DNA of 64,000 bases from Paraburkholderia flagellata (lineage in GTDB: Bacteria > Pseudomonadota > Gammaproteobacteria > Burkholderiales > Burkholderiaceae): NCBI RefSeq assembly GCF_021390645.1, contig NZ_JAJEJT010000004.1, positions 1 to 64,000 on the forward strand, in the 5' to 3' direction. Positions 1-9,277 of this stretch are shown here, one piece after another; positions within the stretch are counted from its first letter, which is position 1, and every line of letters starts with the position of its first letter. Below the pieces are notes generated by a model. That model saw only the letters and a list, made by a program, of their open reading frames with translations. It did not search any database and was not told where the DNA came from. The translations under genes and the position numbers were made by a program.

Positions 1-410
1 CAGCCACACCCACCGCTCACCCCAACGCCCCGGCCGCGCGCGGACAGGGCCAGACCATCGACCTGCTCGGCAAGATCGACCTGATCGAAGGCCACTGGCA
101 ACCGCGCGTGGTTGCCGAGATGAACGACTATCAGTTCAAGGTCGTGAAGCTCGCTGGAGATTTCGTCTGGCACAGCCACGCCGATACTGACGAAACGTTC
201 ATCGTGCTCGAAGGCGAGTTGCGCATCGACACGCGTGAGGGTCCCATCGTCGTACGTGCAGGCCAACTGGCCGTCGTGCCGAAGGGCGCCGAACACAAGC
301 CCTGTGCGATTGGCGAAGTGAAGCTCCTGCTGATCGAACCGCGCGGCGTGGCCAACACCGGCGACGGCGCGCGCAGCGAACGCACGGTGGAAAACGATCT
401 CTGGATCTGA
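1..410 (+). CDS. Cupin domain protein, 5' end outside window
   Basis: The reading frame is open from the left edge, so the gene is partial. A GTG at 108 is an internal alternative, but the in-frame residues before it (KIDLIEGHWQPRVVAEMN) fit small cupin proteins. The remaining part is one beta-barrel cupin: the metal-site-like segment HSHADTDETFIVLEGEL is followed by the second cupin motif near PKGAEHKP. Cupins of this size are metal-binding isomerases, dioxygenase-like or sensor proteins, and the substrate cannot be told. A strong terminator follows, so it is transcribed apart from the opp operon. Confidence 0.8.
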   Translation, partial: ATPTAHPNAPAARGQGQTIDLLGKIDLIEGHWQPRVVAEMNDYQFKVVKLAGDFVWHSHADTDETFIVLEGELRIDTREGPIVVRAGQLAVVPKGAEHKPCAIGEVKLLLIEPRGVANTGDGARSERTVENDLWI

Positions 411-439
411 GTGGCGCATTCTTCGTGACGCATTCGAAG

Positions 440-472
440 AAGGCCGGCGTGCGTAAGCACGCCGGCCTTTTT
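440..472 (+). terminator. Rho-independent terminator of the cupin gene
   Basis: A perfect 13-bp stem (440-452 with 457-469), GTAA tetraloop 453-456, and a T run through 472. It lies 30 bp after the cupin stop codon and has the classic intrinsic terminator form. Confidence 0.9.
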
Positions 473-854
473 ATTGGTGGCGGGCCAATCCGTATGGTTG
501 ATTGAACGCAAAGCTCTTGCTCGGCAGCGGAGGCCTCGCGCCGTCGTTTCATGCTCGTACGCTATTCGCCTGAACACTCTTCTTCTCAAGCGCTAAAAAT
601 ATCGTCTGCAATTTCAATGGCTTATTCGTGCGCTAGAAGATCACCTAGCGCGCAGAGCCCTTCGCCATAGGACGAGTCCGAATCTCCGGGCGCATCCTCA
701 CCGATTGACAAGCCACGCGCCGCTTCCAATAATCGCCCCCGACTCGCCCATCAGGCTAGTAATCGCCGGGTCAGGCACAGGCCGAAATGTCACTGCGTAG
801 TCGCCGGCGCCCTGCCATCCAGCATCGCAAAACGATCATTAATCAGGAGACCAA
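473..854. other. Intergenic leader of the opp operon
   Basis: No convincing gene is seen. The stretch carries the untranslated leader of the opp operon. A 7-bp inverted repeat (GCGCTAG at 630-636, CTAGCGC at 645-651) could be an operator or a weak hairpin. The Shine-Dalgarno of the first opp gene, CAGGAG, lies just before the ATG at 855. Confidence 0.4.
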
Positions 855-3425
855 ATGACACGCTCATCTCTCTTCGCAGCGACGCTCACGGCGTTCTCGC
901 TCGCCCAGTCCGCACAGGTTCAAGCCGTCACGATTCCCCCGGGCACCGCGCTCGCGGCAAAGCAGGAGATGACGCGGCAAAATCAGTCCGAGGTCGAATC
1001 GCTCGATCCTGCCTACATCGAATCGTATTCGGCCAATCTCATCGGCCTCGATCTCTACGAAGGTCTGACACGCCTCGATGCAGCGGGCAAGGTCGTGCCA
1101 GGCGTGGCAGAGTCCTGGACGCGCCCCGCCCCCGATACGTGGGTCTTCAAACTACGTCGAGACGCAAAATGGAGCGACGGCCGCCCCGTCACAGCCGCCG
1201 ATTTCGTCTATGCCTGGCAGCGCACCGCGGACCCGAAAACCGCATCGCCGTATACCATCGCCGTCGAGTTTCTGAAGAACGCAAAGGCTGTGATTGCAGG
1301 CAAGCAGCCGACCACCGCACTTGGCGTGCGTGCCATCGAGCCCTACACGCTAGAGGTGAAGACGGAAGCGCCTACGCCATTTCTCACCGAACTGCTCGCC
1401 AATTCATCAATGGCACCCGTCGATCGTGCGACGGTCACGAAGCTCGGCACCTCGTGGACGCGTCCCGGCAACCTCGTTGGCAACGGCCCCTATGTCCTCG
1501 CCGACTGGCAGCCGAACAACCGCATCGTCCTCATGAAGAACCCGCGCTACTGGAACGCGGCCCGCGTTGCTATCACCAAGGTTACGTGGTTGCCGATCGA
1601 AAGCGACGAAACCGCCATGCGAATGTACCAGGCGGGCCAGATCGACATGACGTTCACGATCCCCTCCGGGCAATACGCGCAGATTTCCAGAACCATGAGC
1701 GCCGATATCAAGGCCGGCCTGCGTATCGCGACTTACTACTACTCACTGAACACCGCCGATCCGGCACTCCGTGACCCCCGTGTACGTCAGGCGCTCTCGA
1801 TGGTGATTGATCGCGACCTGCTTACCTCGAAGATCACGCAAAGCGGGGAATCTCCCGCTTACGGGCTCATTGTCAAGGGCACCAAAGGCGCAGATCAATT
1901 CACGCCGGACTGGGCTTCATGGCCGATGGCCAGGCGTATTGAGACTGCGCGTACGCTGCTCAAGGCGTCGGGCGTTTCCGATGCGAAGCCGCTAACGATC
2001 ACGCTCACTTACAACACCAACGATCTCCACAAGAAGGTCGCGCTTTTCGCTGCGAGCGAATGGCGCACCAAGCTGGGAGTCAACACGAAGCTCGACAACC
2101 TGGAATTCAAAGTGCTGCTCAAGCAGCGCCACGATGGCACGTACCAGGTCGCACGCAACGGCTGGTTCGCCGACTATAACGACGCGATGACGTACTACAG
2201 CCTCGTGCAGTGCAACAGTCCGCAAAACGATCAACGCAGCTGCAACACGAAAGCGGACGCCACCGCCGTCGAAGCCAACCTCCAGAGCGATGAGGTAAAG
2301 CGCCAGGCAATGCTCACGCAGGCGTTCGCGCTGGCGATGAACGACTACCCGCTGCTGCCCATGTTTCAGTATTCGGCCGCCCGGCTCGTCAAACCGTTCG
2401 TTGGCGGCTATTCGCTCACGAATTACATCGATGAGCGCGCCACCCAGGACATGTACATCCTGAAGCACTCACGCAGGACCCTTCCCATGCTCGCCTACAC
2501 CCTGCGCCGCGTGCTGTGGTCGGTGCCGACCGTGCTCGCGGTCATCACCGCCTGCTTTCTGCTGCTGCATCTCACGCCCGGTGGTCCGTTCGACACCGAC
2601 AAGCGCCTCTCCGCCGCAGTAATGGCCAATCTCAACGCGCGCTATCACCTCGACGAGCCGCTGTGGCAACAATATCTCCGCTATCTCGGCGCGCTGCTGC
2701 ACGGCGACCTCGGCAGTTCGTTCCGCTACGCCGACTGGTCGGTCAACGAGCTAGTGAAGAAGGCCGCGCCGGTGAGCCTTGGCATCGGAGGCCTCTCCAT
2801 TCCGCTCGCGGTACTGTTCGGCGTTGCGCTCGGCACGCTGGCCGCCGTGCGCCGCAACAGCGTGGTCGACCACGCCGTGATGCTGCTCGGCAATCTCGGC
2901 AACGTCGTGCCGCCGTTCGTGCTCGGTCCGGTTCTCGTGCTTGGCTTCGCGATCCTGCTCAAATCGGCAGACGGCAACGGCCTCTTGCCCGCAGGCGGCT
3001 GGGGCGACGGCGACTGGCGTCACCGCGTGCTGCCCGTCGCGCTGCTCGTCATCATCAACATGGCCGCGATCGCGCGCGTCATGCGCGGCAGCCTGATCGA
3101 GGTGCTCTCCGGCAACTTCATCCGCACGGCGCGCGCCAAGGGCTTGCCCGCGCACACCATCGTGTTGCGCCACGCCCTGCGCCCCGCGCTCATGCCCGTC
3201 GTCTCGCTGCTCGGCCCGGTCTGCATTTCGTCGATCACGGCGGCCGTCGTCACCGAATCGGTTTTCGCGCTCCCTGGGCTCGGTCAACTGGTTGTGAACG
3301 GCGCGGTCAACCGCGACTACACGCTCGTGCTCGGCCTGGTCGTCCTCACCACGGTCTGCGCCGTGCTCTTCAATCTGCTCGTCGACCTCGCCTATGCGTG
3401 GCTCGATCCGCGCATCCGTTACTAA
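855..3425 (+). CDS. oppA-oppB: Oligopeptide ABC transporter: OppA-like binding protein fused in frame to OppB-like permease
   Basis: The 856-residue frame joins two normally separate proteins. Residues 1-24 form a signal peptide ending in AQVQA. About 35-538 is an SBP_bac_5 periplasmic peptide-binding domain of OppA type (SLDPAYIES, LRRDAKWSDG) ending in the typical MYILKH tail. From Met545 (ATG at 2487) a complete OppB permease begins (MLAYTLRRVLWSVPTVL), with membrane segments and the EAA loop near ARAKGLPAHTIVLRHAL. Between the two is codon 2469-2471, TCA, exactly where an OppA stop is expected; a TGA-to-TCA change would create the fusion. An AGGA at 2475-2478 sits 8 nt before the internal ATG, so OppB may still start independently. 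A covalent fusion would be topologically awkward because OppB starts in the cytoplasm. First gene of an oppABCDF-type operon. Confidence 0.85.
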   Translation: MTRSSLFAATLTAFSLAQSAQVQAVTIPPGTALAAKQEMTRQNQSEVESLDPAYIESYSANLIGLDLYEGLTRLDAAGKVVPGVAESWTRPAPDTWVFKLRRDAKWSDGRPVTAADFVYAWQRTADPKTASPYTIAVEFLKNAKAVIAGKQPTTALGVRAIEPYTLEVKTEAPTPFLTELLANSSMAPVDRATVTKLGTSWTRPGNLVGNGPYVLADWQPNNRIVLMKNPRYWNAARVAITKVTWLPIESDETAMRMYQAGQIDMTFTIPSGQYAQISRTMSADIKAGLRIATYYYSLNTADPALRDPRVRQALSMVIDRDLLTSKITQSGESPAYGLIVKGTKGADQFTPDWASWPMARRIETARTLLKASGVSDAKPLTITLTYNTNDLHKKVALFAASEWRTKLGVNTKLDNLEFKVLLKQRHDGTYQVARNGWFADYNDAMTYYSLVQCNSPQNDQRSCNTKADATAVEANLQSDEVKRQAMLTQAFALAMNDYPLLPMFQYSAARLVKPFVGGYSLTNYIDERATQDMYILKHSRRTLPMLAYTLRRVLWSVPTVLAVITACFLLLHLTPGGPFDTDKRLSAAVMANLNARYHLDEPLWQQYLRYLGALLHGDLGSSFRYADWSVNELVKKAAPVSLGIGGLSIPLAVLFGVALGTLAAVRRNSVVDHAVMLLGNLGNVVPPFVLGPVLVLGFAILLKSADGNGLLPAGGWGDGDWRHRVLPVALLVIINMAAIARVMRGSLIEVLSGNFIRTARAKGLPAHTIVLRHALRPALMPVVSLLGPVCISSITAAVVTESVFALPGLGQLVVNGAVNRDYTLVLGLVVLTTVCAVLFNLLVDLAYAWLDPRIRY

Positions 3426-3441
3426 CGAAGGCTCTGCCACC

Positions 3442-4326
3442 ATGAACGCATCTGGTCTCATTGCGCCAGCCGCCACCGCGCAGAAGCGTCGCTTGCCGCC
3501 CGCGCTGGCGCGCTTCGTGCAGCACCGTGCTGCGCTCGCAAGCGTCGTACTGCTCGCCCTCATCGCGCTGGCCTGCTTCGCGGGTCCCCTGTTCCTGCCC
3601 AATTCGCCCATCGACAACGACTGGAGCGCGATCAGCCTCGCTCCTACGCTTCAGGGCGGTCACTGGTTCGGCACCGACGAACTGGGCCGCGACTTGCTGG
3701 CGCGCACGCTGGTTGGCGGGCGCGTCTCGCTCGAGGTTGGGCTGCTCGGTGCCTTCGTTTCCGCGCTGGTCGGCGTGATCTACGGCGCAACGGCCGGCTA
3801 TCTGGGCGGCCGCGTGGACGCCGTGATGATGCGTATCGTCGACATGATGTACGCGATCCCCTACATGCTGATCGCCATTCTCATGGTCACGCTGTTCGGG
3901 CGCGCGTTCTCGCTCGTCGTGCTCACCATCAGCGCGTTTTCCTGGCTCGACATGGCTCGCGTGGTGCGCGGCCAAACGCTCTCGCTGCGCTCGCGCGAAT
4001 TCGTCGACGCCGCGCGCGCCATTGGCGTGCGGCCCGCGGCGATCGTCGCGCGCCATATCGTGCCGAATCTCGCAGGCATCGTCGCCGTCTACGCCACCGT
4101 TACCGTGCCAACAATCATTCTTACGGAGTCCGTATTGTCGTTTCTCGGCCTTGGCGTTCAGGAGCCCATGACGAGCTGGGGCGTGCTGATCCAGGACGGC
4201 GCGCAAAAGCTCGATGCCATGCCGTGGCTGCTGCTCTGCCCCGCTGCGCTGCTCTGCACGACGCTCTACTGCGTGAATTTCGTCGGCGACGGTCTGCGCG
4301 ACGCACTCGACCCACGGGAGCGCTGA
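3442..4326 (+). CDS. oppC: Oligopeptide ABC transporter permease OppC
   Basis: Inner-membrane permease that pairs with OppB to form the peptide channel. It has an N-terminal OppC-type segment (MNASGLIAPAATAQKRR, then a membrane helix from about residue 28) and a BPD_transp_1 domain with several helices. The EAA coupling loop EFVDAARAIGVRPAAIVARH contacts the ATPases. I chose ATG 3442, 16 nt after the preceding stop with GAAGG upstream, rather than an in-frame start 48 nt earlier inside the preceding gene. Length of 294 residues is normal. The stop is 1 nt before the oppD start, so the genes are co-translated. Confidence 0.92.
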   Translation: MNASGLIAPAATAQKRRLPPALARFVQHRAALASVVLLALIALACFAGPLFLPNSPIDNDWSAISLAPTLQGGHWFGTDELGRDLLARTLVGGRVSLEVGLLGAFVSALVGVIYGATAGYLGGRVDAVMMRIVDMMYAIPYMLIAILMVTLFGRAFSLVVLTISAFSWLDMARVVRGQTLSLRSREFVDAARAIGVRPAAIVARHIVPNLAGIVAVYATVTVPTIILTESVLSFLGLGVQEPMTSWGVLIQDGAQKLDAMPWLLLCPAALLCTTLYCVNFVGDGLRDALDPRER

Positions 4327-4327
4327 C

Positions 4328-5329
4328 ATGGCCCTGCTCGAAGTCCAGGACCTGAGCGTGCGTTTCGAGCGCCGCGACGGACCGCCCGTGAAGGTCGTGC
4401 ACGACGTGTCGTTTTCGCTCGATGCCGGCGGCACACTCGGTATCGTCGGCGAATCGGGGTCCGGCAAAAGTCAATCCGTCATGGGGCTGCTGGGGCTGCT
4501 CGCGTCGAATGGGCGCGCCACCGGTCACGCACGCCTGCGCGGCGAGAATCTTCTTGCCATGAAACCACGCGCGCTAAACCGCATTCGCGGTGACCGCGTC
4601 GCCATGATCTTCCAGGACCCGATGACCTCGCTGAACCCGTTCCTCACCGTCGAACGGCAAATGACCGAAGCGTTGCAGTTGCACCGCAAGGTCTCGCGGC
4701 GCACGGCGCGCCAGCGCGCGATCGAAGCGCTCGAACGCGTGCGCATTCCCGACGCGGCGCAGCGCATCGGCATGTATCCGCACGAGTTCTCGGGCGGCAT
4801 GCGCCAGCGCGTGTTGATCGCGGCGGCGCTGATGATGGAGCCCGATGTGCTGATCGCCGACGAGCCGACCACGGCGCTCGACGTCACCGTTCAGGCGCAG
4901 ATCATGGCGCTGTTACGCGAGATGAATCGCGAGCGCGGCACGGCCATCGTGCTCATCACGCACGACATGGGCGTGGTGGCTGAGCTTTGCGACGACGTCA
5001 TGGTGATGTACGCGGGCCGCACGGTGGAGAAGGCAAGCGCGCGCGATTTGTTCGCGCATCCGCTGCATCCGTACACCGCCGGATTGCTGGGCGCGCGGCC
5101 GCGCCTCGATGCGCCAGGCGGCGCCCCGTTGCACACGATCCCGGGTAATCCGCCCGTGCCGGGCAGCGGTGGCGCCGGCTGCGCATTCGCGCCCCGCTGC
5201 GCGGCGGCGCTGGAGCGATGCCACACGCAGATGCCGCCGCTCGAATCCATCGGTGCGCCGCCATATTTGCGTTCGCGAGCATGCCATCTACCCATCAGCG
5301 ATAAGGCCGAACTGGGAGCCCACGCATGA
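4328..5329 (+). CDS. oppD: Oligopeptide ABC transporter ATP-binding protein OppD
   Basis: Cytoplasmic ATPase subunit of the peptide importer, 333 residues. Walker A is GESGSGKS (about 40-47), Q-loop FQDPMTSLNP, signature FSGGMRQRV, Walker B VLIADEPT, and switch His in LITHDMG. The C-terminal oligopeptide/dipeptide extension (GNPPVPG, CAFAPRC) is present, as in OppD/DppD, where it may bind an Fe-S cluster. It overlaps oppF by ATGA (5326-5329), which indicates translational coupling. Confidence 0.94.
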   Translation: MALLEVQDLSVRFERRDGPPVKVVHDVSFSLDAGGTLGIVGESGSGKSQSVMGLLGLLASNGRATGHARLRGENLLAMKPRALNRIRGDRVAMIFQDPMTSLNPFLTVERQMTEALQLHRKVSRRTARQRAIEALERVRIPDAAQRIGMYPHEFSGGMRQRVLIAAALMMEPDVLIADEPTTALDVTVQAQIMALLREMNRERGTAIVLITHDMGVVAELCDDVMVMYAGRTVEKASARDLFAHPLHPYTAGLLGARPRLDAPGGAPLHTIPGNPPVPGSGGAGCAFAPRCAAALERCHTQMPPLESIGAPPYLRSRACHLPISDKAELGAHA

Positions 5330-6372
5330 CGAATCACACAAAAGCGCACACGAAAACGCCTGGCATGCCTGACGACACGCTTCTGCGCGTACGCGACCTC
5401 GCTGTGAATTTTCGCGTAGCACGCGGCCCGTGGCCGTGGCAGAAAGCGCAACTGCACGCCGTGAACGGTATCTCGTTCGATGTGCGCCGCGGCGAAACGC
5501 TCGGGCTCGTGGGCGAATCGGGCTGCGGCAAGTCCACGCTCGCGCGCGCCGTGATCGGCCTCTCGCCCGTCGCATCGGGCAGCGTGACGTGGCAAGGCGA
5601 AGAAACCGTTTTCGGGACGCAACGGCGCCTCGGCACGCTGCGCCGCGGCGTGCAGATGATCTTCCAGGATCCACTCGCTTCGCTCGATCCGCGCATGTCG
5701 ATCGGCGAGATCGTGGCCGAACCCTTGCGCGCGCACGCGCCGCACCTGGGCCGCAAGGAAATCGCGCGCCGTGTGCTCACGATGCTCGAGCGTGTCGGCC
5801 TGAACGCGCATCACCTCGAACGCCGCGCGCACGAATTCTCGGGCGGTCAGTGCCAGCGTGTCGGCATCGCGCGCGCGTTGATCGGCGAACCCGCGCTCGT
5901 GATCTGTGACGAACCGGTTTCCGCACTCGACGTCTCCATTCAGGCGCAGATCGTCAATCTGCTGCGTGACCTGCAGCGCGACCTCGCGCTCTCGCTGCTG
6001 TTCGTCGGCCACGACCTCGCCGTAGTCAAGACGCTCAGCCATCGCGTCATGGTCATGTACCTCGGTCGCGTCATGGAACTCGGCACGCGAGAAGCGGTGT
6101 ACGACGATCCCGCGCATCCCTACACGCGCGCACTGCTCGACGCCGTACCGGTGGCCGACCCGAAGCGCGAGCGCGGGCGCCACGCACCACTGCTACGCGG
6201 CGAGATTCCCTCGCCGCTCAATCCGCCTTCAGGCTGCGCATTCCGCACACGCTGCCCGAAGGCCTCTGCCCAGTGCGCCGCAGCGGCGCCTGAACCGGCC
6301 GTCACCAGCCTCGGCGGTTCGATCGTCGCCTGCTGGCACCCGCGCGCAGCTGGCGACTTCATTGCCGCCTGA
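5326..6372 (+). CDS. oppF: Oligopeptide ABC transporter ATP-binding protein OppF
   Basis: Second ATPase subunit, 348 residues. Walker A is GESGCGKST, Q-loop FQDPLASLDP, signature FSGGQCQRV, Walker B LVICDEPVSALD, and the H-loop FVGHDLAVV. The insert GPWPWQKAQLHAVNG before Walker A is characteristic of the OppF/DppF branch, and the C-terminal GCAFRTRCPKA Cys motif is intact. Last gene of the opp operon; a 9-bp stem hairpin follows. Confidence 0.94.
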   Translation: MTNHTKAHTKTPGMPDDTLLRVRDLAVNFRVARGPWPWQKAQLHAVNGISFDVRRGETLGLVGESGCGKSTLARAVIGLSPVASGSVTWQGEETVFGTQRRLGTLRRGVQMIFQDPLASLDPRMSIGEIVAEPLRAHAPHLGRKEIARRVLTMLERVGLNAHHLERRAHEFSGGQCQRVGIARALIGEPALVICDEPVSALDVSIQAQIVNLLRDLQRDLALSLLFVGHDLAVVKTLSHRVMVMYLGRVMELGTREAVYDDPAHPYTRALLDAVPVADPKRERGRHAPLLRGEIPSPLNPPSGCAFRTRCPKASAQCAAAAPEPAVTSLGGSIVACWHPRAAGDFIAA

Positions 6373-6373
6373 A

Positions 6374-6402
6374 ATACCCGCTTCGCCCACGCCAGCGGGT
6401 AT
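6374..6402 (+). terminator. Hairpin after oppF, possible weak terminator
   Basis: Perfect 9-bp inverted repeat (ATACCCGCT at 6374-6382, AGCGGGTAT at 6394-6402) with an 11-nt loop, directly after the oppF stop. There is no T run, so it may be an RNA 3'-end stabiliser or a Rho-assisted terminator. Confidence 0.45.
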
Positions 6403-6464
6403 CACAATCGTTTCGCATTCCTGATTGACTGCGAATGAACAACTAACACGTGAAGGGAGACTTG

Positions 6465-8039
6465 ATGAGAAGGGAACGAAGAGACAACAGCACCGGTGCG
6501 CGACTCGCGCTGCTCGCGCTCGGCCTGCCGCTGAGCCTTGCGGCGGCTGCGCAAACCGCAGGTGTTCAACAGAACACGCAGAACGGGCAACCCGCTGCGC
6601 AGGCGCAGGTTCAGCAAGCCGCGCCAGTCAACGCGAAAAAGACCCGCAACAAGGCGCGCCGCAAATCGGCCAAAAGTACCGGGCCTGCGAACGCGCAGGC
6701 CGCAACGCAGCCGGGACAATCCTCAGCCGCCGTGCAGATGCACGCGCAGCACGCGGACCCGCTTGTGGAGCCCAACGCGGTCGACCGCCTCGCATCCGGC
6801 TCGCCGGATCAGCACGCCGACCAAACCGTGCGGGCCGACAACCCGAAAGCGCCGCAGTCGAGCCAGGCGCAAAGCAAGGGCTTCATAGCGGATAGCAGCC
6901 TCACCCTAAACCTTCGCAACTACCTCGATCACTTCGACAACGAAGGCGGTCCGCATCGCCATGCGTGGGTGCAGGGCGCGATGCTCGACTACACCTCGGG
7001 CTATACGCAGGGGCTCGTCGGTCTCGGCCTTGACGCGTCGCTCTACGGCGCGCTGAAACTCGACGGCGGCCAGGGCGCGGGGAACATGGTGCACGTGGGC
7101 AAGGACGGCGGCGGCTCGAATCAGCTTGCGTGGGCCTACCCTGGCATCTGGGACGTCAAGGCCCGCATTTCCGATACGGTCGCGAAGTACGGCCTGCAAA
7201 TGGTGTCGGACAACCCGTTCTTCGAGCCGCACGACAACCGCGCACTGCCGCCCACGTTCCTCGGCGTCTCGCTCGTGAGCAAGGACGTTTCCGACGCCGT
7301 GCTCCAGGCGGGCAGTTTCACGAAGGTCAATCCGCGCGGCCACACCAATCTCGTCGACCTCTCGACCTCGTACGGCGGCGTGAAATTCAAGCGCTTCAGC
7401 TACTTGGGCGGCAGCTGGGACTACAGCAAGAACGGGAGCCTCTCGCTTTTCGCCAACCAGGCCGACGACGTCTGGCGCCAGTACTACGCGTCCTTGCAGC
7501 AGAGCTACGGCGACCCTTCGACGATCAAGTGGACCGGCTTCTTCAACATTTACTCGACGCACGAGCAAGGCAGCGCGATGCAGGGCCCCATCGACAGCAA
7601 CGCGTACAGTCTTTCGCTTGCCGCACAGCACGGCCCGCATTCGCTCCTGCTCGGCTACCAGCAGATTCTCGGCGACCAGTTCTACGACTATGTGAACGAG
7701 ACGGCAGGCGACTATCTCGTCAACTCGATGGACGTGGACTACAACGCGCCGCATGAGCAGTCGTTCCAGGTGCGCTATGGTTTCGATGGCGCCTATGCGG
7801 GCCTGCCGGGCGCGAAAGCCATGCTCTGGTACGCACTCGGCTGGGGCGCCGATGCGTCGGCGGGTGCAGCCGCCAACCCGACGTCCGCGAGCCCGTTCTA
7901 TAGCCTCTACTGGAGAAACGGGCAGCCCGTGCACGGCTCGCACCACGAGTTTTTCACTTACCGATTAGGTGACACCACATGGACATACGCAGAACGCTGG
8001 TGCCACGGTACATTACGAGAAATGATCAATGTCCATTGA
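6465..8039 (+). CDS. OprD-family outer-membrane porin with replaced C terminus
   Basis: ATG 6465 is preceded by AAGGGAG at good spacing; a GTG 15 nt upstream is less likely. A signal peptide (LALLALGLPLSLAAAAQ) is followed by an unusual Q/A/K-rich low-complexity stretch of about 90 residues (KKTRNKARRKSAKS). A typical OprD barrel starts near SLTLNLRNYLDHFDNEGG and runs to about QPVHGSHHEF. OprD proteins normally go on for several more beta strands to a terminal aromatic residue. Here the frame instead runs into about 28 unrelated residues ending REMINVH, and the DNA after about 7950 is the accessory array. The barrel is therefore probably truncated and non-functional. Its place after oppF suggests it once served peptide or carboxylate uptake. 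Confidence 0.75.
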   Translation: MRRERRDNSTGARLALLALGLPLSLAAAAQTAGVQQNTQNGQPAAQAQVQQAAPVNAKKTRNKARRKSAKSTGPANAQAATQPGQSSAAVQMHAQHADPLVEPNAVDRLASGSPDQHADQTVRADNPKAPQSSQAQSKGFIADSSLTLNLRNYLDHFDNEGGPHRHAWVQGAMLDYTSGYTQGLVGLGLDASLYGALKLDGGQGAGNMVHVGKDGGGSNQLAWAYPGIWDVKARISDTVAKYGLQMVSDNPFFEPHDNRALPPTFLGVSLVSKDVSDAVLQAGSFTKVNPRGHTNLVDLSTSYGGVKFKRFSYLGGSWDYSKNGSLSLFANQADDVWRQYYASLQQSYGDPSTIKWTGFFNIYSTHEQGSAMQGPIDSNAYSLSLAAQHGPHSLLLGYQQILGDQFYDYVNETAGDYLVNSMDVDYNAPHEQSFQVRYGFDGAYAGLPGAKAMLWYALGWGADASAGAAANPTSASPFYSLYWRNGQPVHGSHHEFFTYRLGDTTWTYAERWCHGTLREMINVH

Positions 8040-8549
8040 AGCCGGACCGCGTGCCGATCGGTGAGGTTGGCAAGCTGGGCGGAGATTTGCCGCCCCCCTC
8101 CTCGAGCGCCCATCTCTCGAACGCAAGCCGCGATAACGCCCCTTATCATGGCCAGCGCCAAGTGACAGCAAGGCCCGCACGTCGCGGGCATATTGCCTGC
8201 TCATCAAGCCGCTTACCTCCACTTTGACGCCATTGTCTGAACTGCCTCGAGGTCCGGAGTCGGTCGAGGCCGCGTGAAACGGCAGGCCGAAGGAGTCGTT
8301 CCTTCGGACCACTCCATAGCGGTTTGGTGTTACGTCGGAAACGCGGGCCCATCAGCAGCCGAACAGCAAAGACATGCTTCCTCGCTCCCGGAGCATGCTC
8401 CCTTGACGCACGCGAAACGCAATGCAACGTTTCGGATTTTGTCTACCGACTGCCAGTCGATCGTGTCCGAACGGAGTGCTGTCGAGGATCAGCTCGTATG
8501 CGAAAATTAATGGCCGACCGCTGCAAAGCCAACGAAGCCAGAGGTACTG
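8040..8549. other. Start of accessory region, no supported gene
   Basis: About 510 bp between the broken porin and the first small accessory gene. Short open frames exist on both strands, but none has a recognisable domain or a ribosome binding site. Probably recombination debris. Confidence 0.4.
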
Positions 8550-8954
8550 ATGCGTGACGAACTGTCGAAGATTCTGCGCGAGCGGTATCCACTCATCTTC
8601 GTCGCCGCGCCTCCAGTTCGGGACCCGTTCGGCCCTGCGCCGGCTCCATTTCCCGTATGGGGATTCGAATGTGGAGACGGCTGGTTCGATCTGCTTGACG
8701 CGTTGGCCCTGAACCTGCAGGGAGCGACGGAATCCGAAGGTGCGCCGCAGGTGGTTGCAGCGCAGGTCAAGGAAAAATTCGGAGCCCTGCGCTTCTACGC
8801 AGACGGGGCAGACGCCCGACAGCATTCGATGATCGAACTGGCCGTGACGATGAGTACCCGGCTGTGCGAAGTATGCGGCAACCGCGGCAAGCTCATGAGC
8901 AGGAGGGGCTGGATGATGACACGCTGCCCTGCCCATACGGACGGAGATTCATGA
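8550..8954 (+). CDS. Small conserved hypothetical protein with C-terminal Cys motif
   Basis: 134 residues with AGAGG 7 nt before the ATG. It resembles a small protein family common in Burkholderiaceae accessory regions: an aromatic N-terminal half (WGFECGDGWFDLLDAL), a central VKEKFGALRFYADG segment, and a C-terminal zinc-ribbon-like group (CEVCG near residue 110, CPAH near the end). Function is not known. The stop overlaps a further small frame by ATGA. Confidence 0.7.
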   Translation: MRDELSKILRERYPLIFVAAPPVRDPFGPAPAPFPVWGFECGDGWFDLLDALALNLQGATESEGAPQVVAAQVKEKFGALRFYADGADARQHSMIELAVTMSTRLCEVCGNRGKLMSRRGWMMTRCPAHTDGDS

Positions 8955-9073
8955 CGCCCCGCACGCAAGCGCTGCGAGCGGTTCTGACAAAGTCATACGC
9001 AACCATGCGCCATGAGCACCATGGTGAGGCTCGTAAAGCCTTCGTGTCCCATCCCGCCACCCGACAACGATGA
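8951..9073 (+). CDS. Possible 40-residue protein coupled to the preceding gene
   Basis: The ATG overlaps the previous stop (ATGA at 8951-8954). The product, beginning MTPRTQALRAVLTKSYATM, has no recognised domain. The overlap suggests translational coupling, but it could equally be the 5' remnant of a decayed gene. The 200 bp after it hold nothing clear. Confidence 0.3.
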   Translation: MTPRTQALRAVLTKSYATMRHEHHGEARKAFVSHPATRQR

Positions 9074-9277
9074 CCGCGTCCATCCACGTGTCGACCGCCT
9101 CCGGTGAGAGGTCGACAGGCAACATGCCCGCCCGGTCACGGTTGCGGATTGATATCCCGACGAGGACGTGCCTATAGTGGTCCTGGGCGGCCCGACACGC
9201 GCGAATCCCAAGCGATCGGGGTCGTCAGCGGACAAGCCGGGGGGCTTCGGCACACACGGATCCTCGGGTAAGCGGGA

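Noticed and set aside
855..3425. Natural substrate-binding/permease fusion
   Set aside because: Known importer fusions of this kind do not join OppA's C terminus to a cytoplasmic N-terminal OppB; the remaining SD and ATG for oppB favour a recent stop loss.
4891..6183. 430-codon minus-strand frame
   Set aside because: Antisense to oppD and oppF, which have all ABC ATPase motifs; the composition is shadow-like.
6906..7946. 346-codon minus-strand frame
   Set aside because: Antisense to the porin, shadow composition.
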